From: an uncultured Alphaproteobacteria bacterium
GTDB lineage: Bacteria; Pseudomonadota; Alphaproteobacteria; UBA7985
Length of the DNA: 60,521 nt
Reading direction: 5' to 3'
NCBI GenBank assembly: GCA_905479265.1
Contig: CAJQLX010000011.1
Span: 1 to 60,521, forward strand
Part shown: one piece after another, positions 10,484 through 18,343 of the stretch
Numbering within the stretch: position 1 is the stretch's first letter
Layout: every line of letters starts with the position of its first letter
The notes under the pieces: model-generated
What the model saw: the letters and a program-made list of their open reading frames with translations, nothing else
Database searches by the model: none
What the model was told of the DNA's origin: nothing
Position numbers and translations under genes: made by a program

Positions 10484-11662
10484 TTAGCGGATTTCCTTAT
10501 CGGTGAACACGCCACCCTCTACGACTTTGTAGATGTAGGAACCAGCAGCTTCGCCTGGACCAATCAGGTTCACGTTAGACGCACCTTCGTAGTCAACTTC
10601 GCCACCGTTCGCGATGATGCGAAGGGCTTTGCCGATCTGACCTGGGTAGATCTTCTCGCCTGGGCCGTTGGAAACGTTCAGAACCTGTGCAGCAATGGCG
10701 TCACGGTCGGACGAACCAGCAGCTTGCATTGCCATAACCAGCAGTGCCGCAGCATCGTAGGATTCAGCAGTAAATGGCGCGGAGCCGTCTACGCCGTCAC
10801 CGGATACGTCGTTGATCCAAGCCATTGCGCCGTCGGACGTGGAACCCGGTACGGTACCGTAGGAACCGTCGAAGTCTGTGCCGATAGCCGCTGCAATGGA
10901 GTCACCGATCATGCCGTCGCCCATGACGAATACGTCAAACGCACCGGTGTCGATGGACGCCTGGATGATGCCCTTACCGCCTTGGTCAAGGTAACCGAAT
11001 ACAGCGAGCTCTTCGCCGCCAGCAGCTGCGAGTGCAGCAACTTCAGCGGAGTAGTCAGCCTTGCCGTCTTCGTGCGCTGCGGAGATGGTTACAGTACCAC
11101 CCTTCGCTTCGAAGTTCTCCTGGAACGCGTCAGCGAGACCCTTACCGTAGTCGTTGTTGGTGTAGGTCACAGCGATTTCTGTCACGCCACGCTCGGAAAC
11201 CATGTCAGCAAGGATTTGACCCTGGCGAGCATCGGTAGGAGCGGTACGGAAGAACAGGCCGTTGTCTTCAGCGGTCGTCAGTGCTGGGGACGTAGCAGAT
11301 GGGGAAATCATCACAACGCCGTTTGGCAGTGCAACGTTCGCCAGGACTGCGCCGGTTACACCGGAACAGTCAGCACCCATGATGGCAGCAACACCGCCAG
11401 CAACCAGACCTTCAGCAGCAGCAGTCGCAGCAGCGGAATCAATACAGGTGGAGTCAGCGCGAACGCCTACTACGGACTCACCACCCAAGAAAAGACCGGA
11501 AGCAGTAGCTTCAGCGAGCGCAATGTCGGAAGCGTCAGCCATTGGGCCGGTCAGGGATTCAATCGGGCCGGTAAAGCCGAGGATGACCCCGATCTTTACT
11601 TCGGCGGCTGCCAGCGAAGGAACGACCATCGCTGCAACAGCAGAAAGAAGAATTTTTTTCAT
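10484..11662 (-). CDS. ABC transporter substrate-binding protein, LivJ/LivK type
   Basis: Periplasmic binding protein of the branched-chain amino acid family (Peripla_BP_6). The 392-residue product has a signal peptide (MKKILLSAVAAMVVPSLAAA), then the typical opening VKIGVILGFTGPIESL. Family landmarks are VAAIMGADCSGVTGAV, MISPSATSP, FRTAPTDARQG and TYTNNDYGKG. Two cysteines (CIDS and CSGV) may form a disulfide. GGAG lies 9 nt upstream of the ATG. It is the likely partner of the convergent livGFHM operon, though it has its own promoter region with a dyad, so its expression can be set separately. The ligand is not evident. Confidence 0.88.
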   Translation of the reverse strand: MKKILLSAVAAMVVPSLAAAEVKIGVILGFTGPIESLTGPMADASDIALAEATASGLFLGGESVVGVRADSTCIDSAAATAAAEGLVAGGVAAIMGADCSGVTGAVLANVALPNGVVMISPSATSPALTTAEDNGLFFRTAPTDARQGQILADMVSERGVTEIAVTYTNNDYGKGLADAFQENFEAKGGTVTISAAHEDGKADYSAEVAALAAAGGEELAVFGYLDQGGKGIIQASIDTGAFDVFVMGDGMIGDSIAAAIGTDFDGSYGTVPGSTSDGAMAWINDVSGDGVDGSAPFTAESYDAAALLVMAMQAAGSSDRDAIAAQVLNVSNGPGEKIYPGQIGKALRIIANGGEVDYEGASNVNLIGPGEAAGSYIYKVVEGGVFTDKEIR

Positions 11663-11738
11663 TTGCGTTTACTCCAAAACGGTAGGGTTTTCAGCATCTT
11701 GAGACGCGAAGCGGAAGTAACACACGAAAATCTGATAA

Positions 11739-11793
11739 TGCAATCAAAAATGCAAAATATTTGGGCACGTGATGCATTATGCGTTGATTTGCA
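11739..11793. promoter_or_regulatory. Separated inverted repeat upstream of the binding-protein gene (candidate operator)
   Basis: tgcaatcaa at 11739-11747 and ttgatttgca at 11784-11793 are near-inverted copies, with further atgca-type repeats between them. This AT-rich block is the only non-coding sequence between the binding-protein gene (minus) and the end of the 8-oxoguanine-deaminase-like gene, so the promoter should lie here. Confidence 0.35.
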
Positions 11794-11854
11794 CGAGTCT
11801 TCCAATTTTATGCGCGCCTAAGTAGGTATTATGAGCCGCAGTTTATTTCGCATT

Positions 11855-13201
11855 TTAGCGGCCCTGCGAAGACTGCAGATTCCGCGCATGATTTTGGTGC
11901 GATTCCATGATCATAGCGAGCTCTGCACCGATCAAGTGACCATCCTTCACCCGCCACTGTCCATTCACCATCACGGCATCGGCTTTGTGAGCGCCGCACA
12001 CAATCAGCGCGGCCAAAGGATCGCCCGCGCCGCTGAACCGCGGCTCGTCCAGGCGGAATAAAGCCAAGTCAGCCGCCATGCCGGGGGCCAGTCGGCCAAG
12101 GTGCGCGTCTCGCCCCAGCAAGCGCGCAGACCCTTCAGTGCCCCAGCGCAAAGCATCCTGCCAGGATACGGAACCCGACCCGTACTTGAGACGCTGGATC
12201 AGCCAAGCCGCGCGAACCTCTTGGATCATGTTTGAGGCATCATTGGATGCGGAACCATCAACACCCAAGCCAACCGCTACTCCGGCTTTTTCCAACTCAC
12301 AGGCCGAGCAAATGCCACTGCTGAGATGCATGTTCGAATGGCTGCACGACGCAACCCCTGCCCCGGCCTTTGCCAAGCGCTGGATTTCGTCATCGTTGAA
12401 GTGGATCCCGTGCGCGTACCAGCTCTTGGTCTCCGACCATCCGCACGCCTCAACGTAGTCCAGCGGTCTGCAACCGAATACGTCTTCGCAAAAGCCGTTC
12501 TCGTCTTCGGTCTCGGCCAAATGGGTGTGCAGCAGCACGCCGCGATCTTTCGCCATTTCAGCAGCAGCGGTCATCAACCCCTTGGTCACTGAAAACGGTG
12601 AGCACGGCGCAAGCGCGATCTGGGTCATGGCGAGCGGGCCAGCGTCATGAAATTGGTCAATCAAACGCGCTGAATCGGCCATGATGGTGTCTTCGTCTTG
12701 CACGACCGTCGCCGGGGGCAAACCGCCGTCCTCGACGGACAGGCTCATCGAGCCTCGCGTCAGAACCACACGGATCCCCAACCGCTCTGCCGCCGCAACC
12801 TGCCGGTCGATGGCGTCTTCGTGGCCTGCGGGAAATACGTAGTGATGATCGGTCGTGGTCGTGCAACCGGACAAGAGCAACTCGGCCATGGCCAACTCAG
12901 AGCTGGATGAAATCATATCTGGCGTTAGCCCGGCCCAAACGGGGTAAAGCGTCTTCAGCCAATCAAACAATTCCTGATCAATCGCCGCTGGTACGGCGCG
13001 TGTCAGGGTTTGATACATATGGTGGTGGGTGTTGATCAGGCCGGGGATCACCACACGGTCGCTGGCGTCAAAGCTCGCGTCATGCTCGGGCGCCTCCCCG
13101 CTCGCAACCAACGCCGCGATCCGGCCATCCTCAACAACAAGACCTCCGCCAGCGTTTTCAGCATGAACAGCGAGTGGGTTTTTTATCCAAAGTCGAGACA
13201 T
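11855..13201 (-). CDS. Amidohydrolase, 8-oxoguanine deaminase / hydroxyatrazine-hydrolase-like
   Basis: Metal-dependent cytosolic deaminase of the amidohydrolase superfamily. The 448-residue product most resembles the 8-oxoguanine deaminase group, which converts 8-oxoguanine to urate in purine salvage or catabolism. Metal ligands are visible: HHH in NTHHHMYQT (about residue 65), the later His in LLHTHLAETEDE, a further His in WYAHGIHF, and the Asp of GLGVDGSASND. The start was set at the ATG at 13201 because GGAG lies 7 nt upstream and MSRLWIKNP is the usual opening. The longer frame to 13243 runs towards the tRNA and is unlikely. It lies upstream of the liv-type binding protein on the same strand, separated by about 190 bp. 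Related deaminases with other ring substrates cannot be excluded. Confidence 0.8.
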   Translation of the reverse strand: MSRLWIKNPLAVHAENAGGGLVVEDGRIAALVASGEAPEHDASFDASDRVVIPGLINTHHHMYQTLTRAVPAAIDQELFDWLKTLYPVWAGLTPDMISSSSELAMAELLLSGCTTTTDHHYVFPAGHEDAIDRQVAAAERLGIRVVLTRGSMSLSVEDGGLPPATVVQDEDTIMADSARLIDQFHDAGPLAMTQIALAPCSPFSVTKGLMTAAAEMAKDRGVLLHTHLAETEDENGFCEDVFGCRPLDYVEACGWSETKSWYAHGIHFNDDEIQRLAKAGAGVASCSHSNMHLSSGICSACELEKAGVAVGLGVDGSASNDASNMIQEVRAAWLIQRLKYGSGSVSWQDALRWGTEGSARLLGRDAHLGRLAPGMAADLALFRLDEPRFSGAGDPLAALIVCGAHKADAVMVNGQWRVKDGHLIGAELAMIMESHQNHARNLQSSQGR

Positions 13202-13265
13202 AAACGCGCTCCGAGGTTGATCACCGGAGGACACTCGTTTCATGGCTGCGAACTGTCAAAGGAAA

Positions 13266-13340
13266 TGGTGGGCGATACTGGGATCGAACCAGTGACCACC
13301 ACAATGTCAATGTGGTGCTCTACCGCTGAGCTAATCGCCC
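13266..13340 (-). tRNA. tRNA-Val (anticodon GAC)
   Basis: Read on the minus strand, the acceptor arm GGGCGAT pairs with ATCGCCC. The D-arm is TAGCTCAGCGGTAGAGC. The anticodon stem CCACA/TGTGG holds the loop TTGACAT (anticodon GAC), and the T-arm contains GGTTCGATCCC. The 3' CCA is encoded (13266-13268). It is 75 nt including CCA. It is flanked by the deaminase gene and the divergent N-formylglutamate amidohydrolase gene. Confidence 0.95.
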
Positions 13341-13498
13341 CACCGCTGGTCGCCGACGTAACGTCGGTGTCAGAAGCACGGAGTTAGACCTTAGCCCCCC
13401 CGTTGGCAATCCCCTTCCGCAGAAATTTTCACCTGACCTGCGCTTGGCACAGAGAGGGTTTGCTTGCGCTGCGCCCAAGCGCGCCTATGGTCTGCCTC

Positions 13499-14449
13499 AT
13501 GGATCAGGCTTCAACCATCGCCGTTTTCAAGCCCAGCGCGCAGGCTTTGCCGGTTGTTCTGTCCTGTCCTCATGCCGGAACCATGGTGCCGGATGACTTG
13601 GTCGCCGCCACCACGTTGGACGAAGCCACCCTGATCGGCGCAACCGATTTTGGCGTTGATGCGCTGGTTGAGCCTGCGGCCCACGCTCTCGGGGTGCCGC
13701 TGGTGTCCTGCTTGGTCGCGCGCGCCTATGTTGACGTGAACCGCAGCGAGGATGAAATCGATACGGCGATGTTCAAGGACATCGACGCCCTGCCGCCACA
13801 CCGCGCTCGATCCCCTCGGGTCATGGCGGGGTTTGGCGTCATCCCCACCTTGGCGCCGGGAAACAACTCAATTTACGGGGCCACCAAGCTCGATGCATCC
13901 AGCGTCGAACATCGCCTCAATTTGGTGCACCGCCCCTACCACAAGGCCTTGGCTGCGCTGACGGCTCAAACGGTCGAGAAATTTGGGTTTTGCATCCTGC
14001 TGGATTGCCACTCCATGCCCGCCATGACATCTGCCGCCAGTTTTTCACTCCGTCGCGACCGCAATCCGTTCCGCATCAAACAAGTGCCGGGCGAGGGACA
14101 AGGGTTATCGACGGGGGCTGTTGACGCTGTGTTGGGCGATCGCTTTGGGACCACCTGTGCCAAGCCTGTGGTTTTGTCCGTTCTTCATCGCCTTTGGCAT
14201 GATGGTTTGATCGTCGAATGGAATCGCCCCTATGCCGGCGGCTATGTCATCCGCGAACACGGCGCGCCCAACGCAGGGGTTCATGCGCTGCAGTTTGAAT
14301 TGTCCCGCGACCTCTACTTGAACGACACACTGTCGCCCGGTCCCAACCATGCAAAAATTGGCGAAATGGTGAAAAGCGTCGTCGAGCGCTTGGGCGCGCT
14401 GGACCCTGCGGTTTTAAATGACACCGAAGTCCCCCATCCTACTGAGTGA
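13499..14449 (+). CDS. N-formylglutamate amidohydrolase family protein (HutG-like)
   Basis: Predicted zinc amidohydrolase that cleaves N-formylglutamate (last step of the five-step histidine route) or a related N-acyl amino acid. The family pattern is visible: VVLSCPHAGTMVP near residue 20, ARAYVDVNRSEDEID in the middle, ILLDCHSMPA, and a late QFELSRDLYLN. The ATG at 13499 gives the usual beginning; the ATG at 13487 is also possible. Neither has a strong ribosome site, and the frame opens at 13403. The stop is 4 bp before the downstream GNAT gene, so the two probably form an operon. No other hut genes are in this window, and a second paralogue lies at 29009-29779. Confidence 0.82.
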   Translation: MDQASTIAVFKPSAQALPVVLSCPHAGTMVPDDLVAATTLDEATLIGATDFGVDALVEPAAHALGVPLVSCLVARAYVDVNRSEDEIDTAMFKDIDALPPHRARSPRVMAGFGVIPTLAPGNNSIYGATKLDASSVEHRLNLVHRPYHKALAALTAQTVEKFGFCILLDCHSMPAMTSAASFSLRRDRNPFRIKQVPGEGQGLSTGAVDAVLGDRFGTTCAKPVVLSVLHRLWHDGLIVEWNRPYAGGYVIREHGAPNAGVHALQFELSRDLYLNDTLSPGPNHAKIGEMVKSVVERLGALDPAVLNDTEVPHPTE

Positions 14450-14453
14450 TGCC

Positions 14454-14999
14454 ATGACCGACTTTCAGATTCGCCCTGTTGCACCTCACGCAGATTCGAC
14501 GGCCCTGTCTGCTATTTATAGTGGATACGTGCGCGAGACTTGGGTCAGCTTCGAGGTCGAGCCGCCAACGCCGACAGACATGGAATCGCGCATCCACGCG
14601 ATTCTGGATCGCAACCTGCCGTATCTGGTCGCCGAAGACGCAAGCGGAACGGTGATTGGTTACGCCTACGCCTCGCCGTATCGACCGCGAACAGCCTATC
14701 AATTTTCCGTCGAAAACTCGATTTACCTCGCACCAGAAGCGCAGGGCAAAGGCATCGCAAAGGCCTTGTTGGACGCCGTGGTTTTACGGTGCCAAGCGCT
14801 TGATATGAAGACAATGATTGCCATCGTCGGGCTCGATCCAGACATTCCGACAGATCACAACCAGTCCGTGCGTTTTCACCGGAAGTATGGGTTCCAGTTT
14901 GTCGGCGTTCTGGACAACATTGGACAGAAGTTCGGTCGTTGGACAGGGACCGCTGTGCTCCTGCTCAATCTGCAGGAAGACGAAAAAGAAGGGCCCTAA
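14454..14999 (+). CDS. GNAT family N-acetyltransferase, phosphinothricin acetyltransferase-like
   Basis: Cytoplasmic acetyl-CoA-dependent N-acyltransferase of 181 residues. The sequence follows the PAT/YncA group: FQIRPVAPHADSTALSAIY opening (core IRPV.P.D), then ETWVSFEVEPPT, YLVAEDASGTVIGYAYASPYR, SIYLAPEAQGKGIAKALL (the acetyl-CoA motif A) and SVRFHRKYGFQFVGVL. Members acetylate phosphinothricin-like compounds or methionine sulfoximine. The true substrate here is open. I placed the start at the ATG at 14454, directly after the stop of the amidohydrolase gene. The frame extends to 14418, overlapping that gene. A terminator hairpin begins within its last codons. Confidence 0.85.
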   Translation: MTDFQIRPVAPHADSTALSAIYSGYVRETWVSFEVEPPTPTDMESRIHAILDRNLPYLVAEDASGTVIGYAYASPYRPRTAYQFSVENSIYLAPEAQGKGIAKALLDAVVLRCQALDMKTMIAIVGLDPDIPTDHNQSVRFHRKYGFQFVGVLDNIGQKFGRWTGTAVLLLNLQEDEKEGP

Positions 15000-15022
15000 A
15001 CCACGAGAGTTTGGGCCCTTTC
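14989..15022 (+). terminator. Terminator after the GNAT gene
   Basis: aagggccctaaa (14989-15000) pairs with tttgggccctt (15010-15020) with minor imperfection, followed by tct. It begins inside the final codons of the acetyltransferase gene. Confidence 0.65.
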
Positions 15023-15803
15023 TAGGGGGAGGAAACGCTGAAAGCGCAGCTCGATGCAGTCCGTTCTAACTGCTCTGTTCACTTTCACCATTCATGCTAA
15101 GTCGTAGAATGTTGGAAACAATGACACGAACGCTTCAAACAAACTTATTTGTTTAATCCATGTCGAATCTGTTGCCAGCGAGCATCATTTTTGCGCCTTA
15201 ACCCGCGAATTGGCCAGTGACTTTCTGTAAATTGCCAGGCAGCGCAAGTCGCGCCGAATGCCTAGTATTTGATACATCTGCAGTTTTGCGACTGATTTCA
15301 TGCCCTTCCAACGCAGCCCACAACTTATATTACGAATTTTATTAGTATTGTTTATTATCGCTGCTCGTCGGCGCCTTTGGTCGAACCATCACGCCCGCAA
15401 CTGCGAAGGCCGAGCCGTCAAGATCACCAGAACCAAGGCGAAGCGCTGAAAAGCGTCCGTTCGCAGGCCGAAACCCAGCCGGTTTTCCAGCAGAAACGCC
15501 GCTTCATCCCCCTCTTTAGCGGCAAACAAAGACCCCTGAGCAAGACTGCGCCCTCACGACCCCTTCGACGACTGCGGTGAGCGCTCTGGGTCGAAGCCCT
15601 TCTCACGCTTAGGCCCGGGTGTCTTTACCGAGCATCGCACCCCGGCTGCTTCGCTGAGCAGCTCCCATGCGGTGACCAACGCCAACTCATCCACGACATG
15701 CCGTCGATCACAGGATAGAACAGAGATCTAAGGGGCTGATAAGACGCGGAAATCGTCTGAAAAACCTCTGCTCAAACTCTCCTATTGGTTGTATTTGGCC
15801 CCC
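15023..15803. other. Gene-poor region of about 780 bp
   Basis: No convincing intact gene. The left half (15060-15360) is AT-rich, with a perfect 7-bp dyad aaacaaa/tttgttt at 15137-15154 around a 4-nt spacer. The right half (15389-15780) is GC-rich and, on the minus strand, has coding-like stretches in two frames separated by a shift and a stop (described separately). The immediate upstream part should hold the MATE gene promoter. Confidence 0.5.
15389..15710 (-). pseudogene. Possible decayed protein-coding remnant
   Basis: On the minus strand, one frame down to about 15598 reads as plausible protein (segments HVVDELALVTAWELLSEAAG and CSVKTPGPKREKG). A second frame then continues with GFDPERSPQSSKGS, reaches a TGA at 15554-15556, and goes on to 15389 with EGDEAAFLLENRLGFG and QRFALVLVILTARPSQLRA. 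Joined, they look like one protein disrupted by a +1/-1 shift and an in-frame stop. I cannot name a family. No ATG or ribosome-binding site begins the first segment. It may also be chance in GC-rich DNA. Confidence 0.25.
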
Positions 15804-17198
15804 ATGTCCGAACCCTCTCGTCTATCCTCCAGAGCGCTCCAGCCCCTAACCCACCGACGGGTGTTTGCTGTCGCGGTTCCAGCCTTTCTCAGTGGGATTA
15901 CCGAGCCCCTCTTATCCTTGGCTGACGTGGTCATCATGGGCCAACTGGAGACCCAAGGGCTGCAAGGTGGCGTGACCGCCGGTAGTGAGATTTTCGTGTT
16001 TACCCTGTGGACGCTCGGCTTCCTTCGGCTTTCCACCGGCGGATATGCGGCGCAGGCCTTCGGCGAGCGAAACGAGCGAAAACTCTTTGCGGTTCTGTGG
16101 CGTGGGTTGTTGATCGCAGCGGTTGGCGGCGCGTTGATCGCGGCTTTGGCGCCACTTTTCTGGGGAGTGCTCAACACCCTGATGGGTTGGCAGCCTGAAT
16201 TACGACCAGCGCTGGAGGAATATCTGAGCGTTCGGGTCTGGTCAGCGCCAGCGGTGCTGTTCAGCTACGTGTGCTTTGGCTGGTTGATTGGGCAGCAGCG
16301 GACCGGCCTCGTCCTGCTGCTGCAGGCGTTTATCAATTTGTCGAATATTGGTGTTACTTGGTGGCTGGTGCTGGGGCTCGATATGGGCGCAGGCGGGGCC
16401 GCACTTGGCAGTGTCATCGCAAGCTACGCCGGTGTGATTTTGGGACTGTTGATTTTGCTGATGCTTGGTTTGGCGCGTCGGACGTCCTTGCAAAGCCTCG
16501 AAGGGTTTTGGGAGGCCAAGATCTGGATCACCCTCTTTTCAACCAACTCGAATTTCTTCCTGCGAAGCCTCGCCTTTGCGGTTTCTTTCATGGTCTTCTT
16601 CAAGGCTGCTGACTGGCTGGATCAATCCCAAGGGCTGGCCGGGGTCAATGCCGATGCTGTTGCGGTGCTGTGGCAATATCTGGGTTTGATCGTGTTCGGC
16701 CTCGATGCCTTTGCGGTCGCGGCTGAAGCGTTTTCTGGCGAAGCGATCGGCGCGGGGCGTCGCGAGCGCCTGCAAAGAGCGTCTCGCCTTGTCTTCTTTT
16801 GGGCCGGAATAAGCGCGGTTGCTTGCGCCTTGCTGTCGCTCACCATCGGCTATTGGGCCTTGCCGTGGATCACCAAACTGCCAGATGTAATCGCGCTTTC
16901 ACGCGAGCTCATGCCCTACGTGGTGATCAGCGGCTTTATCATGGCCCCCGCCTTCATGTTTGATGGCCTGTTTCTCGGCGGCACCCGATCGCTTGAAATG
17001 CGGAACTCCGTTTTGCTTGGCGGCGTCGCACAAATCCTGACCACCATCGCGCTCATGCCTTGGTTGGGCATCCATGGGCTGTGGCTGTCGCTGGTCGCCT
17101 TTATGATCGCGCGCGGGCTTTATCTGTTCTGGCGCTATCCGGCTTTTGTCGCGTCCGTGCCGGTGACGTCCTCAACCGATACAAACGCCAAAGCCTGA
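15804..17198 (+). CDS. MATE family multidrug/Na+ antiporter
   Basis: Inner-membrane exporter of the MATE family (NorM/DinF-like), which expels cationic compounds in exchange for Na+ or H+. The 464-residue product has about twelve hydrophobic helices in two six-helix halves, the usual size. It opens with the cytoplasmic stretch RRVFAVAVPAFLSGITEPLLSL, whose core AVPAFLSGITEP and following ADVVIMGQL resemble the conserved first helix. The frame can start from a TTG at 15789, but the ATG at 15804 is preferred; the ribosome-binding site is weak. Its 3' end overlaps the convergent dusA gene by 64 bp. The substrate is unknown. Confidence 0.88.
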   Translation: MSEPSRLSSRALQPLTHRRVFAVAVPAFLSGITEPLLSLADVVIMGQLETQGLQGGVTAGSEIFVFTLWTLGFLRLSTGGYAAQAFGERNERKLFAVLWRGLLIAAVGGALIAALAPLFWGVLNTLMGWQPELRPALEEYLSVRVWSAPAVLFSYVCFGWLIGQQRTGLVLLLQAFINLSNIGVTWWLVLGLDMGAGGAALGSVIASYAGVILGLLILLMLGLARRTSLQSLEGFWEAKIWITLFSTNSNFFLRSLAFAVSFMVFFKAADWLDQSQGLAGVNADAVAVLWQYLGLIVFGLDAFAVAAEAFSGEAIGAGRRERLQRASRLVFFWAGISAVACALLSLTIGYWALPWITKLPDVIALSRELMPYVVISGFIMAPAFMFDGLFLGGTRSLEMRNSVLLGGVAQILTTIALMPWLGIHGLWLSLVAFMIARGLYLFWRYPAFVASVPVTSSTDTNAKA

Positions 17199-18151
17199 CG
17201 CAAGACCTCCACGCCTGCGGTCTTGTTGGGCGCGTTTTCTGAGATGTAACGCCGCCAGAGTCGAGCGCCGGGCTGGCTGTTGAACAAGCCTAAGATATGC
17301 CGTGTCATCGCATGAAGCGGCACGCCCGCCGAACGCTGATCTTCGACATAGGGCAAGAACGCCTCGATGATCCCATGCCGCGTCCGCTGCAGACCGCCTT
17401 CGGCCACGCCGAAAAGGCGTGCATCGACGTGGGAAAGCATCCACGGATCCTGATAGGCGGCCCGCCCAACCATCACCGAATCCAGCCCCGCTGACAGCAA
17501 GCCAAGGGCTGTATCGAGGTCTTTCACCCCGCCATTAATGCCAATGTGCAAATGCGGAAACTGCTGCTTCAGGCGCTTGACCCGATCGTAGTCCAGTGGC
17601 GGGATATCGCGGTTTTCCTTGGGGCTCAGCCCCTGCAACCACGCCTTGCGCGCATGCACAATAAACCGCTCACAGCCGCCTGATTCACTGACTTGAGCAA
17701 TAAAGTCCGTCAGCGCCGCTTCGCTGTCTTGATCATCGATGCCGATGCGGCACTTCACGGTGACAGGAATATCAACACCCGCCCGCATCGCCTGTACGTT
17801 TTCCGCAACCAACCCCGGCTCGGCCATCAAACAAGCCCCAAACGTTCCCCGCTGAACCCGGTCCGAAGGGCAGCCGACGTTCATGTTGATTTCGTCGTAT
17901 CCCCAGTCCTGCCCCAACCGCGCCGCAGCAGCCATGTCGGCCGGCTCTGAACCGCCAAGTTGCAGCGCCACAGGGTGCTCAACATCGGAATAGTCGAGAT
18001 GACGCGGCACATCGCCGTGCATCAGCGCACCGGTTGTCACCATTTCTGTATAGAGAAGCGCATGTTGACTCAGCAGGCGGTGGAAGACGCGACAATGCCT
18101 GTCTGTCCAATCCATCATTGGTGCCACACTGAAACGAGCCTGACTGGTCAT
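17135..18151 (-). CDS. dusA: tRNA-dihydrouridine(20/20a) synthase DusA
   Basis: FMN-dependent reductase that forms dihydrouridine in the tRNA D-loop. The 338-residue product has the DusA opening FSVAPMMDWTDRHCRVFHR, cut here to APMMDWTDRHCR, and then YTEMVTTGAL, NVGCPSDRVQRGTFGACLM (core NVGCPSDRV, with the catalytic Cys in this region), VKCRIGID, FIVHARKAWLQGLSPKENR and the FMN-phosphate segment GINGGVKDL plus DSVMVGRAAYQDP. The ATG at 18151 was chosen from the family N-terminus. The open frame to 18220 adds residues with no similarity. The gene overlaps the convergent MATE gene by 64 bp at its 3' end. Confidence 0.93.
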   Translation of the reverse strand: MTSQARFSVAPMMDWTDRHCRVFHRLLSQHALLYTEMVTTGALMHGDVPRHLDYSDVEHPVALQLGGSEPADMAAAARLGQDWGYDEINMNVGCPSDRVQRGTFGACLMAEPGLVAENVQAMRAGVDIPVTVKCRIGIDDQDSEAALTDFIAQVSESGGCERFIVHARKAWLQGLSPKENRDIPPLDYDRVKRLKQQFPHLHIGINGGVKDLDTALGLLSAGLDSVMVGRAAYQDPWMLSHVDARLFGVAEGGLQRTRHGIIEAFLPYVEDQRSAGVPLHAMTRHILGLFNSQPGARLWRRYISENAPNKTAGVEVLRQALAFVSVEDVTGTDATKAG

Positions 18152-18343
18152 CGTACCCACGGTTGAGAAGAGGTTTCTGTTTCCAGCCCGCAACCTATCC
18201 TCGCTGCCTGCGGTCTGCAATCCTTCCGCGTGCGGGCGACCGTGTGCGTGCCTTGGTTCCGTTGCTTCTTGCCCCCTTTTTCGCCATCACTTGAACGACT
18301 TAGGCAGGCAATCTTGCAGGCAAAAGCTGGGGTGAGAGTAGCA

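Noticed and set aside
15377-15580. Plus-strand 67-codon frame in the gene-poor region
   Set aside because: Rich in Arg/Pro/Gln with no motif; the minus strand of the same stretch looks more protein-like.
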